Shown here: piece after piece, positions 11,361 to 20,890 of the stretch
Position numbering within the stretch: position 1 is the first letter of the stretch
Layout: every line of letters starts with the position of its first letter
Origin: Istiophorus platypterus
Taxonomy: Eukaryota; Chordata; Actinopteri; Istiophoriformes; Istiophoridae
DNA length: 64,000 nucleotides
Direction: 5' to 3'
Assembly: GCA_016859345.1 (NCBI GenBank)
Contig: CM029131.1
Coordinates: 12,910,884 to 12,974,883 of the forward strand
The notes under the pieces: generated by a model
What the model was told of the DNA's origin: nothing
Database searches by the model: none
Seen by the model: the letters and a program-made list of their open reading frames with translations, nothing else
Translations under genes and position numbers: made by a program

Positions 11361-13839
11361 TACATAGTTGGAAAAGCTAGACAGAATTTATATTTATCTT
11401 ATTCATCTTATCTACTCTTCATACTTTGAAACTGCATGATTTCACTTTTACGCTGTCACAACAGAGGGACTTTTATGATGGAGTGTTTGGCGAAAATAGA
11501 ACCATCTTGGCTTTGAGTTGGGAGGCGGTTGCTCTATTTGCTTTGTAAACCTCGAGTCCAATGGAAGAAAATGGGGCTGATCATTTTATCAACTACCGTC
11601 TGATTTACAGTCCTAGAATCCGGGTCTGGCTCCCACACAGTCAGGAACACATAGCGCAGTCATGAACATCGCTCGTTAAACATAATGTTAGATAGATAAA
11701 TCCACGTCCCACACTTTCGCTCTTGTGCTTTTTGGTTTTGGGAAGGCCAGAGAGAGGCACACACCTCTCCAAACTCTCCAAACAAAATGCTAACGATTCC
11801 CAAATACACAAGGGACCGAAATGTCATACAGCATTTTGTGAGAGAAGATGCAGCATGGATCAAATTATGGCTTCATCTCTTTTTGTCAGTGTCGTCAGAG
11901 ATAAATGAGTTTTGGGAAATTTTAACCAGTAAACAACATTATTATTTTAATTAAAATATTTCCTGTGGCTAAATGAAACCAGATTTCATTTAAAGGCTGT
12001 TAAGGTTGGCTCAGAACGCGCTCTAATGTTATTCTCTTTCAAAAATAATGAAACTGGGCGTTTCGAAGGATGAACATACTCTTTGCAAAATCAAAAAAGC
12101 TCAGCATCATTATCTAATTCCTGCAAATTTAAAACCACAGTGACGGACCTTGAGATGACCCCGAAAATGTTTGTTTAAATGTCTTATAAATTGCAGCAGA
12201 TCTTGGATGACTCCTTTGAAATTTTGCTAAATGGCGAGAGAAGGCGCTACGGTCTCTGTTTACATCTTGTCCCTGTTTGTTTGTTCACTTGTCACTAGTT
12301 TAAAGGTCGTCTCTGACATCTTCCCTGTAAGAGCTCTTTCAATTTCTGCTTTTGCTTCACTTTTTTCTTCAGGATTTTTTTTTCTTCCAAATAAATCACT
12401 AGCCATAAATCTATTCATAAAAAGATGCATTGTAAAGGCAGCTCTGCAACTCTTGGTCTGACTTTGACACGACAAATAAAAGACCCAGCACGTGTTCCGC
12501 CTCATCCAATGGACACTGTCTCTTCCCTCGAAGAATCCTGATGCCTAGCAGTTTGTATTTACAGACGGGTTCTCGGAAATCAGCAGAGCGTTACACAGTT
12601 TGAGCCGTAATGAGGAGAGGTCACAGGCAAATTAAAATCCGGTTAAATTTAACAGATGCTAGATGACAAATATAGTGAGGGAACCAGAGTAAACTCCCTT
12701 CAACTCTAAGCTTTTATTTTTAAAGTTGAATCAGGTCATGAGAGGTGAATTTTTGTGCCTTTCATTTTTTTTTTTTTTTCCCCTTAAATTTGGTCCCTGG
12801 CGTGCCGGAGCAGGTCCCCCACCGAGCACAAAAACACCATGATATATCATGCTGACACCAGCTGCACTGGATACAATGGACAATAAAGAAATCCTTCAAC
12901 TTCACGACCCCGAGAGTGTGTAGGAGGACACAGGAACTGGCTGCCAAATGGCCAAAAAACAACGAACTATAAGCGCACCTTGGCCGATTCATGTTGTAAC
13001 ACCAAACAGTTTCCAGTAAAGGTGGAGTTAAGCAACGGGGCAGAGAGACTGAACCTTCACCCGTAGATAACGGCCCAGTCAGAGCGACAGGTTTTACAGT
13101 TTGTGCAGCCAAATCGTATGTTTTTACAACCTCAACATTGGTTTGACTGATGTTAGACGTCGTTTTCCCCAGACATGACACCCTAGCCCTGGGAAAATGT
13201 CTCAAGCGTCAGAATTTCAGTAAGAGCTTTTGTTTAAGGCTGACCAGCGGGACTTCAAGGCCTTATAAACAGACTTGGAGTTTCACAAGCTGTGACCCTG
13301 CTCAAGGTCTGTGTCCATCATCATGACGATGTGTCCTTCTGTAGGAGCTCAGATGGACTTGTGTCTGTCTCTCTGAATAAGACAATATGGCCTCCAAAGC
13401 TCCATTTCATGCACAAAAGACATAGCATGCAAGCGGCACGGAGCCCTCAGACGGCCTCGACGCTGGTGGTTTTCGTGGTGATGGTGGGTTAAGCAGCAAA
13501 TTAGCAAAGACTGCAACAACAGCAGAGAGACAGAATTAGGCTGTTTAAATACTCCTCAGCTAATGTGATTATTGGATTATAGAAAAGACTGCAGACAATG
13601 CCAATGGCATGATTGGGTGATAAGAGAGCTGGAGCCCCTGACAGATGACAGGATCTTTACTGGCTGTTAACATTGTCCTCATATGCTCAAAACATCCAAA
13701 AACCTGAGCCTATCCCCCTAAAGGTACCATTCAACAGGTGACAGCGCAGAAAACACATCTGAAACTATGTTTTTGGTGTTTTAAGCTGAAAAATGAGCTT
13801 TCTGATCTCCAGAGTGGATATATCTGTGAACGGCAGACT

Positions 13840-14560
13840 TGTGTTTTAGTGTGAACAGGGGCAATTCACCTTTTTAATACTATAATTTTGTAAACTTTTG
13901 TAACAACTGTAAATATGAGTAAATGTAAAAATGTCTTTTCATATTTATTTGAATCTATTGTACTATCTGAAAATGTAGTTTCATTTAGTAAGACTATAAT
14001 TAACATTACATTAAATGTATTCATTATATAGTTTTTTTTACCCATTCATTTATGTGAATATCTTGTAAATGTATAAATATAAATTGATATCAATACAATA
14101 TTACATTTATTTTTACATTTGAATTATTCCTTAATACCGTTGTAAATTTGGTTATTTAAATTTATTGTAATATTAGTAAATCTAGTTTTGCACATTATGT
14201 ATTAGCTCCTTTTTTTCTTAGTTATTTTCTTAATTTTTTATCATTATATCATATGTTTTGTTTATTTTTATTAATTTATTTTGAATCTATACGTTGTAAA
14301 GGAAATCAGAATATATTTATTAATTTTACAGTAGTATAATTATTCATTTAACTTTATTTATTTGAATTTATTGTAATATTTTTAAATCTAAATTGCCTAA
14401 TACATTTTTGATTATTTTAATTTTGTATGTTTTTTTCGATGTTTCATGAATTTATAAAAAAATATGTGACTATACATATATATATTAATATATATAGATA
14501 TTTGTATATGATTATGATTGTGATCATTGTTATGTAAATATCATTTCCTTAAATTAAATA
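13840..14560. other. Strongly AT-rich block
   Basis: About 700 bp dominated by A and T, with many TTTATT/AATAT runs and a short (AT)n core near 14475-14500, lying just before the CT tract. It resembles matrix-attachment or replication-unwinding DNA, or a decayed AT-rich repeat. No ORF or motif is recognised. Confidence 0.5.
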
Positions 14561-14710
14561 CTGTCCTGTGATTGGACGGCGCTGAATAAAAACTCCTTTA
14601 AGGTCTTCCCGGTCGGAATGCGGTTTTCCAGTCATTCCCCATCTGCGGTGTCAGTCTCCGTTGGCCCACATTCGGACCACCTTAAATACCTCTGCTCTCG
14701 CGTTACAGCG

Positions 14711-14775
<65 letters not shown>

Positions 14776-14844
14776 ATGTCTCTCTCTCTCTCTCCCTCTC
14801 TCTCTATGTCTCTCTCTCCCTCTCTCTCTCCCTCTCTCTCTATG

Positions 14845-14877
<33 letters not shown>

Positions 14878-15475
14878 ATGTCTCTCTCTCCCTCTCTCTC
14901 TCTCCCCTCTCTCTCTCTCCCTCTCTCTCATGTCTCTCTCCCTCTCTCTCTCTCCCTCTATGTCTCTCTCCCCCTCTCTCCCCCCATGTCTCTCTCCCTC
15001 TCTCTCTCTCTCTCCCTCTCTCTCTCTCTCCCCATGTCTCTCTCTCCCTCTCTCTCTCCTCTCTCTGTGTCTCTCCCTCTCTCTCTCCCTCTCTCTCTCC
15101 CTCTCTCTCTCTCTGTCTCTCTCCCTCTCTCTCCCCCTCTCTCTCTCTATGTCTCTCTCCCTCTCTCTCTGTCTTTCTGGGTCTCTCTCCCTCTCTCTCT
15201 ATGTCTCTCTCCCCTCCCTCTCTCTCTGTGTCTCTCTCCTCTCTCTCCCTCTCTCTCTCCCTCTCTCTCTGTCTCTCTCCCTCCCTCTCTCTCTATGTCT
15301 CTCTCCCTCTCTCTCTCTGTCTCTGTGTCTCTCTCCCTCTCTCTCTCCCTCTCTCTGTGTCTCTCTCCCTCTCTCTCTCCCTCTCTCTCTCTGTGTCTCT
15401 CTCCCTCTCTCTCCCTCTCTCTCTCCCTCTCTCTCTCTATGTCTCTCTCTCCCTCTGCCCCCCCCTCGCTCTCTC
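14711..15475 (+). repeat. 765-bp polypyrimidine (CT)n tract abutting the ahr promoter
   Basis: Almost uninterrupted CT/CCCT repeats on the + strand, broken about every 20-40 bp by short ATGT or GTGT interruptions that recur in the same form (CTCTATGTCTCTC). The minus strand is the matching (GA)n tract. Such mirror-symmetric purine-pyrimidine runs can form triplex (H-DNA) and often keep promoters nucleosome-free. Long Ser/Leu-only open frames across it result from the repeat and are not genes. Its exact length may be affected by assembly collapse. Confidence 0.97.
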
Positions 15476-15480
15476 ACACG

Positions 15481-15489
15481 CGCACGCTC
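15481..15489 (-). promoter_or_regulatory. Consensus AHR/ARNT response element (XRE)
   Basis: CGCACGCTC on the + strand reads GAGCGTGCG on the minus strand, matching the published XRE consensus KNGCGTGMS in full. A second core (CACGC) lies 6 bp away at 15477-15481 but lacks the flanking bases. Placed at the CT-tract/promoter border, it could let the receptor regulate its own gene. Chance matches are possible in CpG-rich DNA. Confidence 0.45.
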
Positions 15490-15622
15490 AGTAACCGCGA
15501 CGGGAGCGCGCGGCGGCAGCAGCAGCAGCGACCCTGTCAAATCACAACGGAGGCGACGCGCGGGCAGAGGAGCCGGCGCCGACCGTCCGAGGCTCCGCGG
15601 ACTCTTCCACCGACTAAACGCC

Positions 15623-15673
15623 ATGAAAAGCGCGGCAGAGCCGGCGAAGAAACGCGTAGACGTCGGGGAATGA
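15623..15673 (+). CDS. Upstream ORF 1 in the ahr 5' leader (16 codons)
   Basis: Short ORF of 16 codons (MKSAAEPAKKRVDVGE) in the presumed ahr 5' leader, with a favourable start context (G at -3, A at +4). Its stop TGA overlaps the ATG of uORF 2 as ATGA. It starts 339 nt before the AHR ATG and is not in the AHR frame. If transcription starts upstream of it, it should reduce initiation at AHR. No peptide function is proposed. Translation depends on where transcription begins, which is unknown. Confidence 0.35.
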   Translation: MKSAAEPAKKRVDVGE

Positions 15674-15717
15674 GAAGCTGTGGAGGCCTGAAGGCGTCTG
15701 ACGGACGCCGGGACTAG
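15670..15717 (+). CDS. Upstream ORF 2 in the ahr 5' leader (15 codons)
   Basis: Short ORF of 15 codons (MRSCGGLKASDGRRD) whose ATG overlaps the stop of uORF 1 by the shared ATGA. It ends in TAG 244 nt before the AHR ATG, and no further ATG lies between. The 4-nt overlap resembles a termination-reinitiation arrangement. The A at -3 gives it a reasonable start context. Confidence 0.3.
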   Translation: MRSCGGLKASDGRRD

Positions 15718-15961
15718 CTAAAGTCAACGAAAACTAGCGTAACTTCTCCCCGGCTAGGACGCAGCCGAGGAGCGTTCGGGGGGATTTCTACTTGTTTTTC
15801 TCTCTCGCTCTTCAACCAATTTGTATTTTGAGTTGTCCTTTTCTTTTTGAACGGGATACGAGTCTTTCCGAACACGCCTGGACCTGCCGACGCGAACATA
15901 ATACCGGGGATAAAGCCACTTCCCCCCCTCTCCCTTCCCATTTGTTAGCGCCGAACTCACC

Positions 15962-16020
15962 ATGCAGTCCAGCACGGCGCTCTACGCGGCCAAGAAACGG
16001 AAGAAGCCGATCCAGAAAAT
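15962..16020 (+). CDS. ahr2: AHR coding exon 1 (start codon and first half of bipartite NLS)
   Basis: First coding exon of an aryl hydrocarbon receptor, the ligand-activated bHLH-PAS factor that moves from cytosol to nucleus and pairs with ARNT at XRE sites. It reads MQSSTALYAAKKRKKPIQK plus two bases of an Ile codon. The YA-x-KKRKKPIQK block matches the conserved AHR N-terminus, whose basic cluster (here K11-K15) is the first half of the bipartite nuclear localisation signal. The start is supported by a good context (ACCATG), an in-frame TAA at 15911-15913, and no other ATG between 15718 and 15961. The exon ends at a strong donor (AAAAT|GTAAGT). The residue matching human Ser12, a reported PKC site beside the NLS, is Ala10 here. 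The subtype call rests on the KKRKKP form and on exon 2. AHRR or AHR1 are less likely. Confidence 0.9.
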
Positions 16021-17526
16021 GTAAGTAGGCGACGGGGGGGAAACCACACACCAGAAAAACAAAAAACCACCGAAATACTCCTTTAATATCCCCACTATCT
16101 CCCACGGTATGTCTAGAAAACGGGTTCACAATGACTTGGTTGTACTCCATGACCTTATGATCTCTGTGGTATGTGTCTAATGCTGCTGAGATATTCCTGA
16201 AGTGTGTCTGGTGACCCTATTGTACAGCCTGTTGTGTTTTAACTGCAGCACTTTTCTTAGTTTGCCACCACGCTGCAGTGTAGAAAACTATGCCTGGGAT
16301 TTTCAGTAGTGCATTTGTAATAACCATGTCACGCATAGCTCATAATGTCTCCGTGCAGTAATAGCTTTTCGGTGCTTTTACTGCATTACAATCTGCTTTT
16401 GTGTGCCACTTTATTTGTGCACTTGAAACTTGCACCTTTGCATTTTAGGTATGCAAGATATGGCTCCTTCTTTTTCTTTTTAGGTAGTTACAACAGTGCT
16501 AACAGCCCCAAACTAGTAAGTCTGTATGATTGCAGCCTCTGTTACACGGAATAAGGGTGCAGCTGGTTACGAGCTGCACTCTGTGTTTGCAATAGTAGCT
16601 ACATTTTCCTTAGTTGAATCCATAAGGGCGATAAAGTCTATTTTCCCTGCTGTGGTTATGCAACGTTGGCCCGGCCAGACCAAGGTAATGCGAAGTGCCT
16701 AAGTCCAACAGCGCTTGCAGGCCCATCCAGCATGGAAAATAAAGAAAAATGTTGCTTCAGTATTATTTAAATCTAATTATGCCATCTGAGACAGCTTGGC
16801 TTCCCGGACTGATTTGTGCAAATGCTTTAAAATGCTAGAAACTCGTTTAACTGAGAACTCCCTCGAGTACGTGTATTGAATTGGAATTCCTTATTTTTAC
16901 TGTTTTTTTTTTATATGAGTGTGCTCTGTAGGCAGGGAGGTTAACAGTGGAGAGAGTGAAACCCCCACATCACTAATGTCAAAATACCAGCTTTTATTTG
17001 GTTCTACTTGAGATTTGAGCAGACGCATGCAGTGAATTCAGAAAGTATTCAGACCCTTGCACTTTTTTTTTTTTTTTTTTACATGGTTAGGTTGCAGCCT
17101 CATGCCAAAACTGTTCAAGTTCATTTTTCCCCTCATCTGTCTACACTCAATGCCCCATAATCACAAAGCAAATGGGATTTTAGAATTTTATGCAAACTTT
17201 TCAAAAAGGAAAAATTTAAATAAATCATTGACCTAAGTGTTCAGACACTTTAATCAGCAGTTAGCTGAAGCACCTTTGGCAGTGATTCCAGCTTTGAGGA
17301 GTCTTGATTTTTTTGCCGTTCTTCTCTGCGGAGCCTAATGAGCTCGGTCAGGTTGGATGGGGACCGTTAGTTGACGGCTGTTTTCAGGTCTCTCCACGGA
17401 TGTTTGACTGGGTTCTAGTTTGCTTAGGATCATTGCCCTGTTAATTGAACCTTGGGTCCAGACCTGAGCTCTTAATGAGGTTTTCATTAAGGATGTATCA
17501 GTATTTTGCTCCATTCAGCTCAACCC

Positions 17527-17721
17527 TCAAACCCCCAGCGTGATGCTGCCCCCACCATGCTTCAGTGTCGGGATGGTGTCAGGCAGGTGATGAGCAGTTC
17601 CCCTGGTTTCCTCCAGACATGAGGCAAACAGTTCAATCTTGGTTCCACCAGACCCGAGAGTCTTGTTTCTCACGGTCTGAGAGGCTACATGTTTTAAAAA
17701 AATTTTTTTTGAAAACCCCAA
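17527..17721 (-). pseudogene. Tc1-like transposase fragment
   Basis: Minus-strand open frame inside the Tc1 relic. It carries KIELF and TAHHLPDTIPTLKHGGGS, the conserved Tc1 transposase segment around the second catalytic Asp and the HGGGSIMLWG block. The usual WSDET before KIELF reads LGSGGT here, so the catalytic Asp is lost, and the frame breaks after ITLGV. It is a molecular fossil. Confidence 0.85.
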
Positions 17722-17822
17722 GCTACTTTCATGTGTCTTTTTACCGAGCAGAGGTTCCTGTCTGGCAGTTCTTCCATAAAACCAATGTGCATGTTCAGCT
17801 GGGGGACTTCATATAGACACAG

Positions 17823-17852
17823 GTGTGTGTGTGTGTGTGTATGTGTGTATGT

Positions 17853-17921
<69 letters not shown>
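17823..17921 (+). repeat. (GT)n array inside the Tc1 relic
   Basis: About 99 bp of GT with a few ATGTGT interruptions, placed exactly where the middle of the Tc1 element is missing. Confidence 0.98.
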
Positions 17922-17922
<1 letters not shown>

Positions 17923-18103
17923 CTCTTTCCAAAGCAGGACCAATCACCTGGACACCAGTCAAGGTGTGGAAGCACCAGAGCTAAATTTCATAGCAAAGTT
18001 TCTGAATATTTGTCAGTGTGCTATTCCAGTTTTTCCTTGTTTATATACATTTTTTTTTTAAAAAGTTTAAAATTCTGTTTTCGCTTTGTCATTATGATAA
18101 ATA

Positions 18104-19020
18104 ACAGATCCTCTATGGAGCTGCAAAGAATCCTCTGGAGAAATAATCTCTTGCAGCATGCGCAAATGGTTCTCCTTAGAGCCTCTCTGGTGCTGCAAAG
18201 AGCCCTTTAGAGAACTTCCCAGAGAAGTAATTTTAAGCACTGTGCCAAACTGGTTCTTCTTTTTTCTGATGCGCAGTTCTTGAATAGTTTATTCAAGATC
18301 CTTGAGGGTTCAGTAAAGAACCTTTTTTTAGAGAATTATTTTCTTGCACCATGCCCCTATGATTAATCACAGAACCTTCATGGTTCTATATAAAAAATCG
18401 CAAAGATGTTTTTTAAGTCACCATGCTATTTTATATTGGACCCTCCATGGTACTGGACAGACCCTTCAGTTGACAAAAATGTGCAGACACTTGGACCTTA
18501 CACGCCTTTATGTCTACCGAACATGTCACTTAGATAATTGTAGCCGTTTAGAGCTCCGCTTAGAGAGGTTCCCTAAAGCACCGTTCTTGAAATCATTTTA
18601 TCGAAGATCCTTAATGGTCCTGAAAATAACTTTTTTAGAAAGGTAATCTAAAGCACCACGCTTAGATAATGAAAAACAGACCAGTTATGGTGCTGTAAGG
18701 AACACTGGACAAATAATCTGAGCAGCATGGTCAAATGGTTCTTCTTAGAGCCTTCATGGTGCTTTAGAGAACCCTTTAAAAATGTACACTTAATTCAACT
18801 CCATACAATCTTTTAGCATCATCTAACTCAAGGCAACAGCGACAGAGAACTGAGAACTTTGTGGTGCTCTGAAGAACGTTCTTTAAGGCACTGTATTGAA
18901 ATGGGTAATTAAAAAACCCTTCATGGTGCATTAGAGACTCTTTAGAGGGTACTCTATAAAACCTTGATGAAATAGTTTAATCCAAGACCCTTCATGGTGC
19001 TGTGAAGAACCCTCCCAGAA
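18104..19020 (+). repeat. Degenerate tandem-type repeat field
   Basis: About ten diverged copies of a unit of roughly 70-100 bp with the phrases CTTCATGGTGCTGTAAAGAACC, TTTAGAGAAATAATCTTAAGC-like and CACCATGCCAAATGGTTCTT-like runs. Clear copies start near 18104, 18178, 18290, 18370, 18605, 18680, 18750, 18925 and 18985. It starts where the Tc1 relic ends and is interrupted by a second Tc1-like fragment (18470-18561). No coding potential. Confidence 0.75.
18470..18561. mobile_element. Terminal fragment of a second Tc1-like family (copy A)
   Basis: TTGACAAAAATGTGCAGACA and the following about 90 bp match 19936-20028 closely (both contain GCCTTTATGTCTACC and AACATGTCACTTA). The phrase GTGTGCCGACACTT is typical of the ends of a Tc1-like family in fish. 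This copy is a fragment inside the repeat field. Confidence 0.7.
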
Positions 19021-19181
19021 TGCAGGAGCTGCTCTAAGCCACGCCGTCTTCCTCACTGTGATTTTTACCAGTTTGTGATTTTTAACTTTAACAAGCCAGA
19101 CAGAGTGTTAACTGCTCCATACAGAACCACAGGCCCAGAGCAGAGAACCACGGCAGAACCCTGCCAGAACCATGGTTTTTC

Positions 19182-19229
19182 TGTGTGTGTGTGCGTGTGT
19201 GTGTGCGTGTGCTGGTTTGTGTGTGTGTG
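19182..19229 (+). repeat. Interrupted (GT)n with two GCGTG cores
   Basis: GTGTGCGTGTGTGTGTGCGTG followed by GT repeats; the GCGTG cores lack the full XRE flanks. Confidence 0.9.
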
Positions 19230-19292
19230 GTACTACCTGCATTAATCATAATCAGGACGTGGAGCGAGAGCGCTCTCACGCAATGTTTCCAC

Positions 19293-19324
19293 GAGGGAGG
19301 GAGGGAGGGAGGGAGGGAGGGAGG
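19293..19324 (+). repeat. (GGGA)n tract, G-quadruplex candidate
   Basis: About eight GGGA units in the sense strand of ahr intron 1. Runs of three G with one-base loops fit stable DNA and RNA quadruplexes. Confidence 0.9.
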
Positions 19325-19618
19325 ATGGCGTAATCTGAGACTCGCTCTGTTTTTTTTTCTCCTCCTCCTCCGACTGCCACAACATACTTTTTTCCTGTCT
19401 TTCCTTCTGTCTCTCAGTGTGTTTTTTGGGGGTTGTTTTTTTCCTCCCTCCCTCGACTCAAATTAACATAGTTCTGTGTCACGCAAACGGTTACGTAAGT
19501 CTGCCATGTTCTCTCGCCTCGGTTTTTAGGAAAAGTTGCTCTCTGGAAGTTTATATTTCTTTTCTTTCCCCTTTTTTTTGGGGGGGGGGCATTGGTGGAG
19601 GGAATGCGTTAGTAGTGT

Positions 19619-19623
<5 letters not shown>

Positions 19624-19706
<83 letters not shown>
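19624..19706 (+). repeat. (GT)n microsatellite
   Basis: Perfect GT repeat of about 83 bp. Confidence 0.98.
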
Positions 19707-19710
<4 letters not shown>

Positions 19711-19935
19711 TATGCAAGTGTGTGAGAGTCTGTTTAACCTATAGGCAGGACTGGAGGCAGTGTTACAACAATCTGCCCCGGGGGCGGTTCACCTTTATGT
19801 TTACACTGCACCGTGAGACCAGAACACTTAAACTCATGGTGATTTCTGTGAGAAGGAGAGACAGACGACTCAACTGCGGACATTACGAAACAAGGACATA
19901 AAAGTCGATGTAAGCGGACAGATGGTGACACTGCG

Positions 19936-20215
19936 TTGACAAAAGTGTGCCGACACTTGGACCTGACATGCCTTTATGTCTACCAAACATGTCACTTATA
20001 AAAACTCTAGCCGATTAATGCTCCGCTTTGGGAAGCTTTTTCACATAATTTTGGACCCTGGCTGCAGGGATTCGTGCTGCTTAGTGAGGTTGGACAAATG
20101 ATGATGTGTGACTGAGGCCTGATGTTGGATGGGGTTGAGCTCAGGGCCCTGTGCAAGATGGTTCTGGCAAGTTCTACCCATGGATATATAGTATAGGTGC
20201 TGGATTTTGGACTCA
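19936..20215 (-). mobile_element. Second Tc1-like family, truncated relic (copy B)
   Basis: Starts with TTGACAAAAGTGTGCCGACA, the element's terminal sequence. It continues with degraded transposase-region phrases: GATTCGTGCTGC, TGAGGTTGGAC, GGGGTTGAGCTCAGGGCCCTGTGCA and a SAAGTTCT-type end. The transposase would be on the minus strand, and only about 280 bp remain. Confidence 0.75.
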
Positions 20216-20689
20216 AAAGGGGCAACAGCTCAGTTGGATGAAAACTGCATATTATACATTTAAGATAAAAATGTTAGAGGTAGATTTTACATTGAGATGA
20301 TGAATGTTTCATGAATTAAATTTCACAACATAAAGAGTAATAACTGACCTTGTTGGCAAACAGAGGTAACCTGTCAAAAGTCTATACTGGAGGTCTTTGT
20401 TTGGGGGGGGGGTGTCCAGGTTTCTTTACTGTCTGGACTTTGTGCAGGATTTTGGGGAGGGGGGGCAGGAAATGGCTAAAATATTTTTGTGTGCAGAAGA
20501 TTTGCCCCATACCTGGAACTAAATGATCTAGAACGAATCTAGAGATGCACTGATCCGTGTCAGTGCCACCACTGACCCTGGGAAGTGGATTTGGCTATGA
20601 TGCGGCCTATACACATTTAATACAGCTTCTTTATTAATGACCTTATAAAGTTTATTTTATTTATCCACTCATGGTGGCACTCAGTTGTT

Positions 20690-20890
20690 TTCAGCTATAA
20701 AATGTCAACAACGATAAACAGTAAAAACGCCCCATCGTGGTTTCTCAGAGCACAGTCTTGTGCTGTCAACATAAAATATTAATTTTACAATGATATAAAA
20801 CAGAGAGAGGCAGCAAATCACTGGAGAGACAAATGTTTGGCTTATCTGCTTGAAAAAAAAAACCCCTCAAACGATGAGCTGATGTGGAGC
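20690..20890. repeat. Copy of the dispersed AATCGATTAATCG-type repeat
   Basis: Contains the internal phrases TTTACAATGATATAAAACAG, AGGCAGCAAATC, ACAAATGTTTGGC and CTGCTTGAAAAA, shared with the copies at 47735-47915, 50800-51000 and 39690-39905. Non-coding and old. Confidence 0.6.

Larger units (their letters stand above)
1..14710. other. Upstream intergenic region
   Basis: No convincing protein-coding exon. Open frames here are short, lack recognisable domains and show no splice-bounded structure, including the 177-codon frame at 4015-4548 and the 152-codon frame at 7056-7514. Several stretches are locally CpG-rich (about 540-860, 2600-2860, 3640-3730, 7240-7960) and could be regulatory. Fish AHR1 and AHR2 genes are often tandem, but no AHR C-terminal exon is visible here. 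Between listed features the stretches 850-2000, 2200-8450, 11360-13840 hold nothing I recognise. Confidence 0.6.
15476..15961 (+). promoter_or_regulatory. ahr2: ahr promoter and 5' UTR region, CpG-rich and TATA-less
   Basis: About 490 bp between the CT tract and the AHR start codon. The first half is clearly GC- and CpG-rich compared with the flanks (for example the stretch around 15490-15720), and no TATA box is visible, which suggests a CpG-type promoter with dispersed starts. The transcription start cannot be placed from sequence alone; 15480-15600 is the most likely zone. The region holds a consensus XRE, two short upstream ORFs, and an in-frame stop 51 nt before the AHR ATG. Confidence 0.65.
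17031..18108 (-). mobile_element. Tc1/mariner-type transposon relic with internal deletion
   Basis: Both flanks of a fish Tc1-like element are recognisable. The left part starts AGTGAATTCAGAAAGTATTCAGACCC and contains the familiar TTGAAGCACCTTTGGCAG-type, TCAGGTTGGATGGGGA, TTTTCAGGTCTCTCCA and GATGCTGCCCCCACCATGCTT phrases. The right part has ATAGCAAAGTTTCTGAATA and TTCTGTTTTCGCTTTGTCATTA. The transposase would be on the minus strand. Its middle/N-terminal region is absent and a (GT)n array (17823-17921) occupies the gap, so about 1.1 kb remains of an element normally near 1.6 kb. Stops and frameshifts show that it is dead. Confidence 0.9.

Noticed and set aside
10884..11429. 181-codon frame rich in Cys, Ser and Pro
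   Set aside because: Lies over a probable degraded repeat and C-rich DNA; three overlapping frames look alike.
14618..15717. Open frames of 277-351 codons made of Ser/Leu repeats
   Set aside because: They are direct translations of the (CT)n tract, open in several frames at once because CT repeats lack stop codons.
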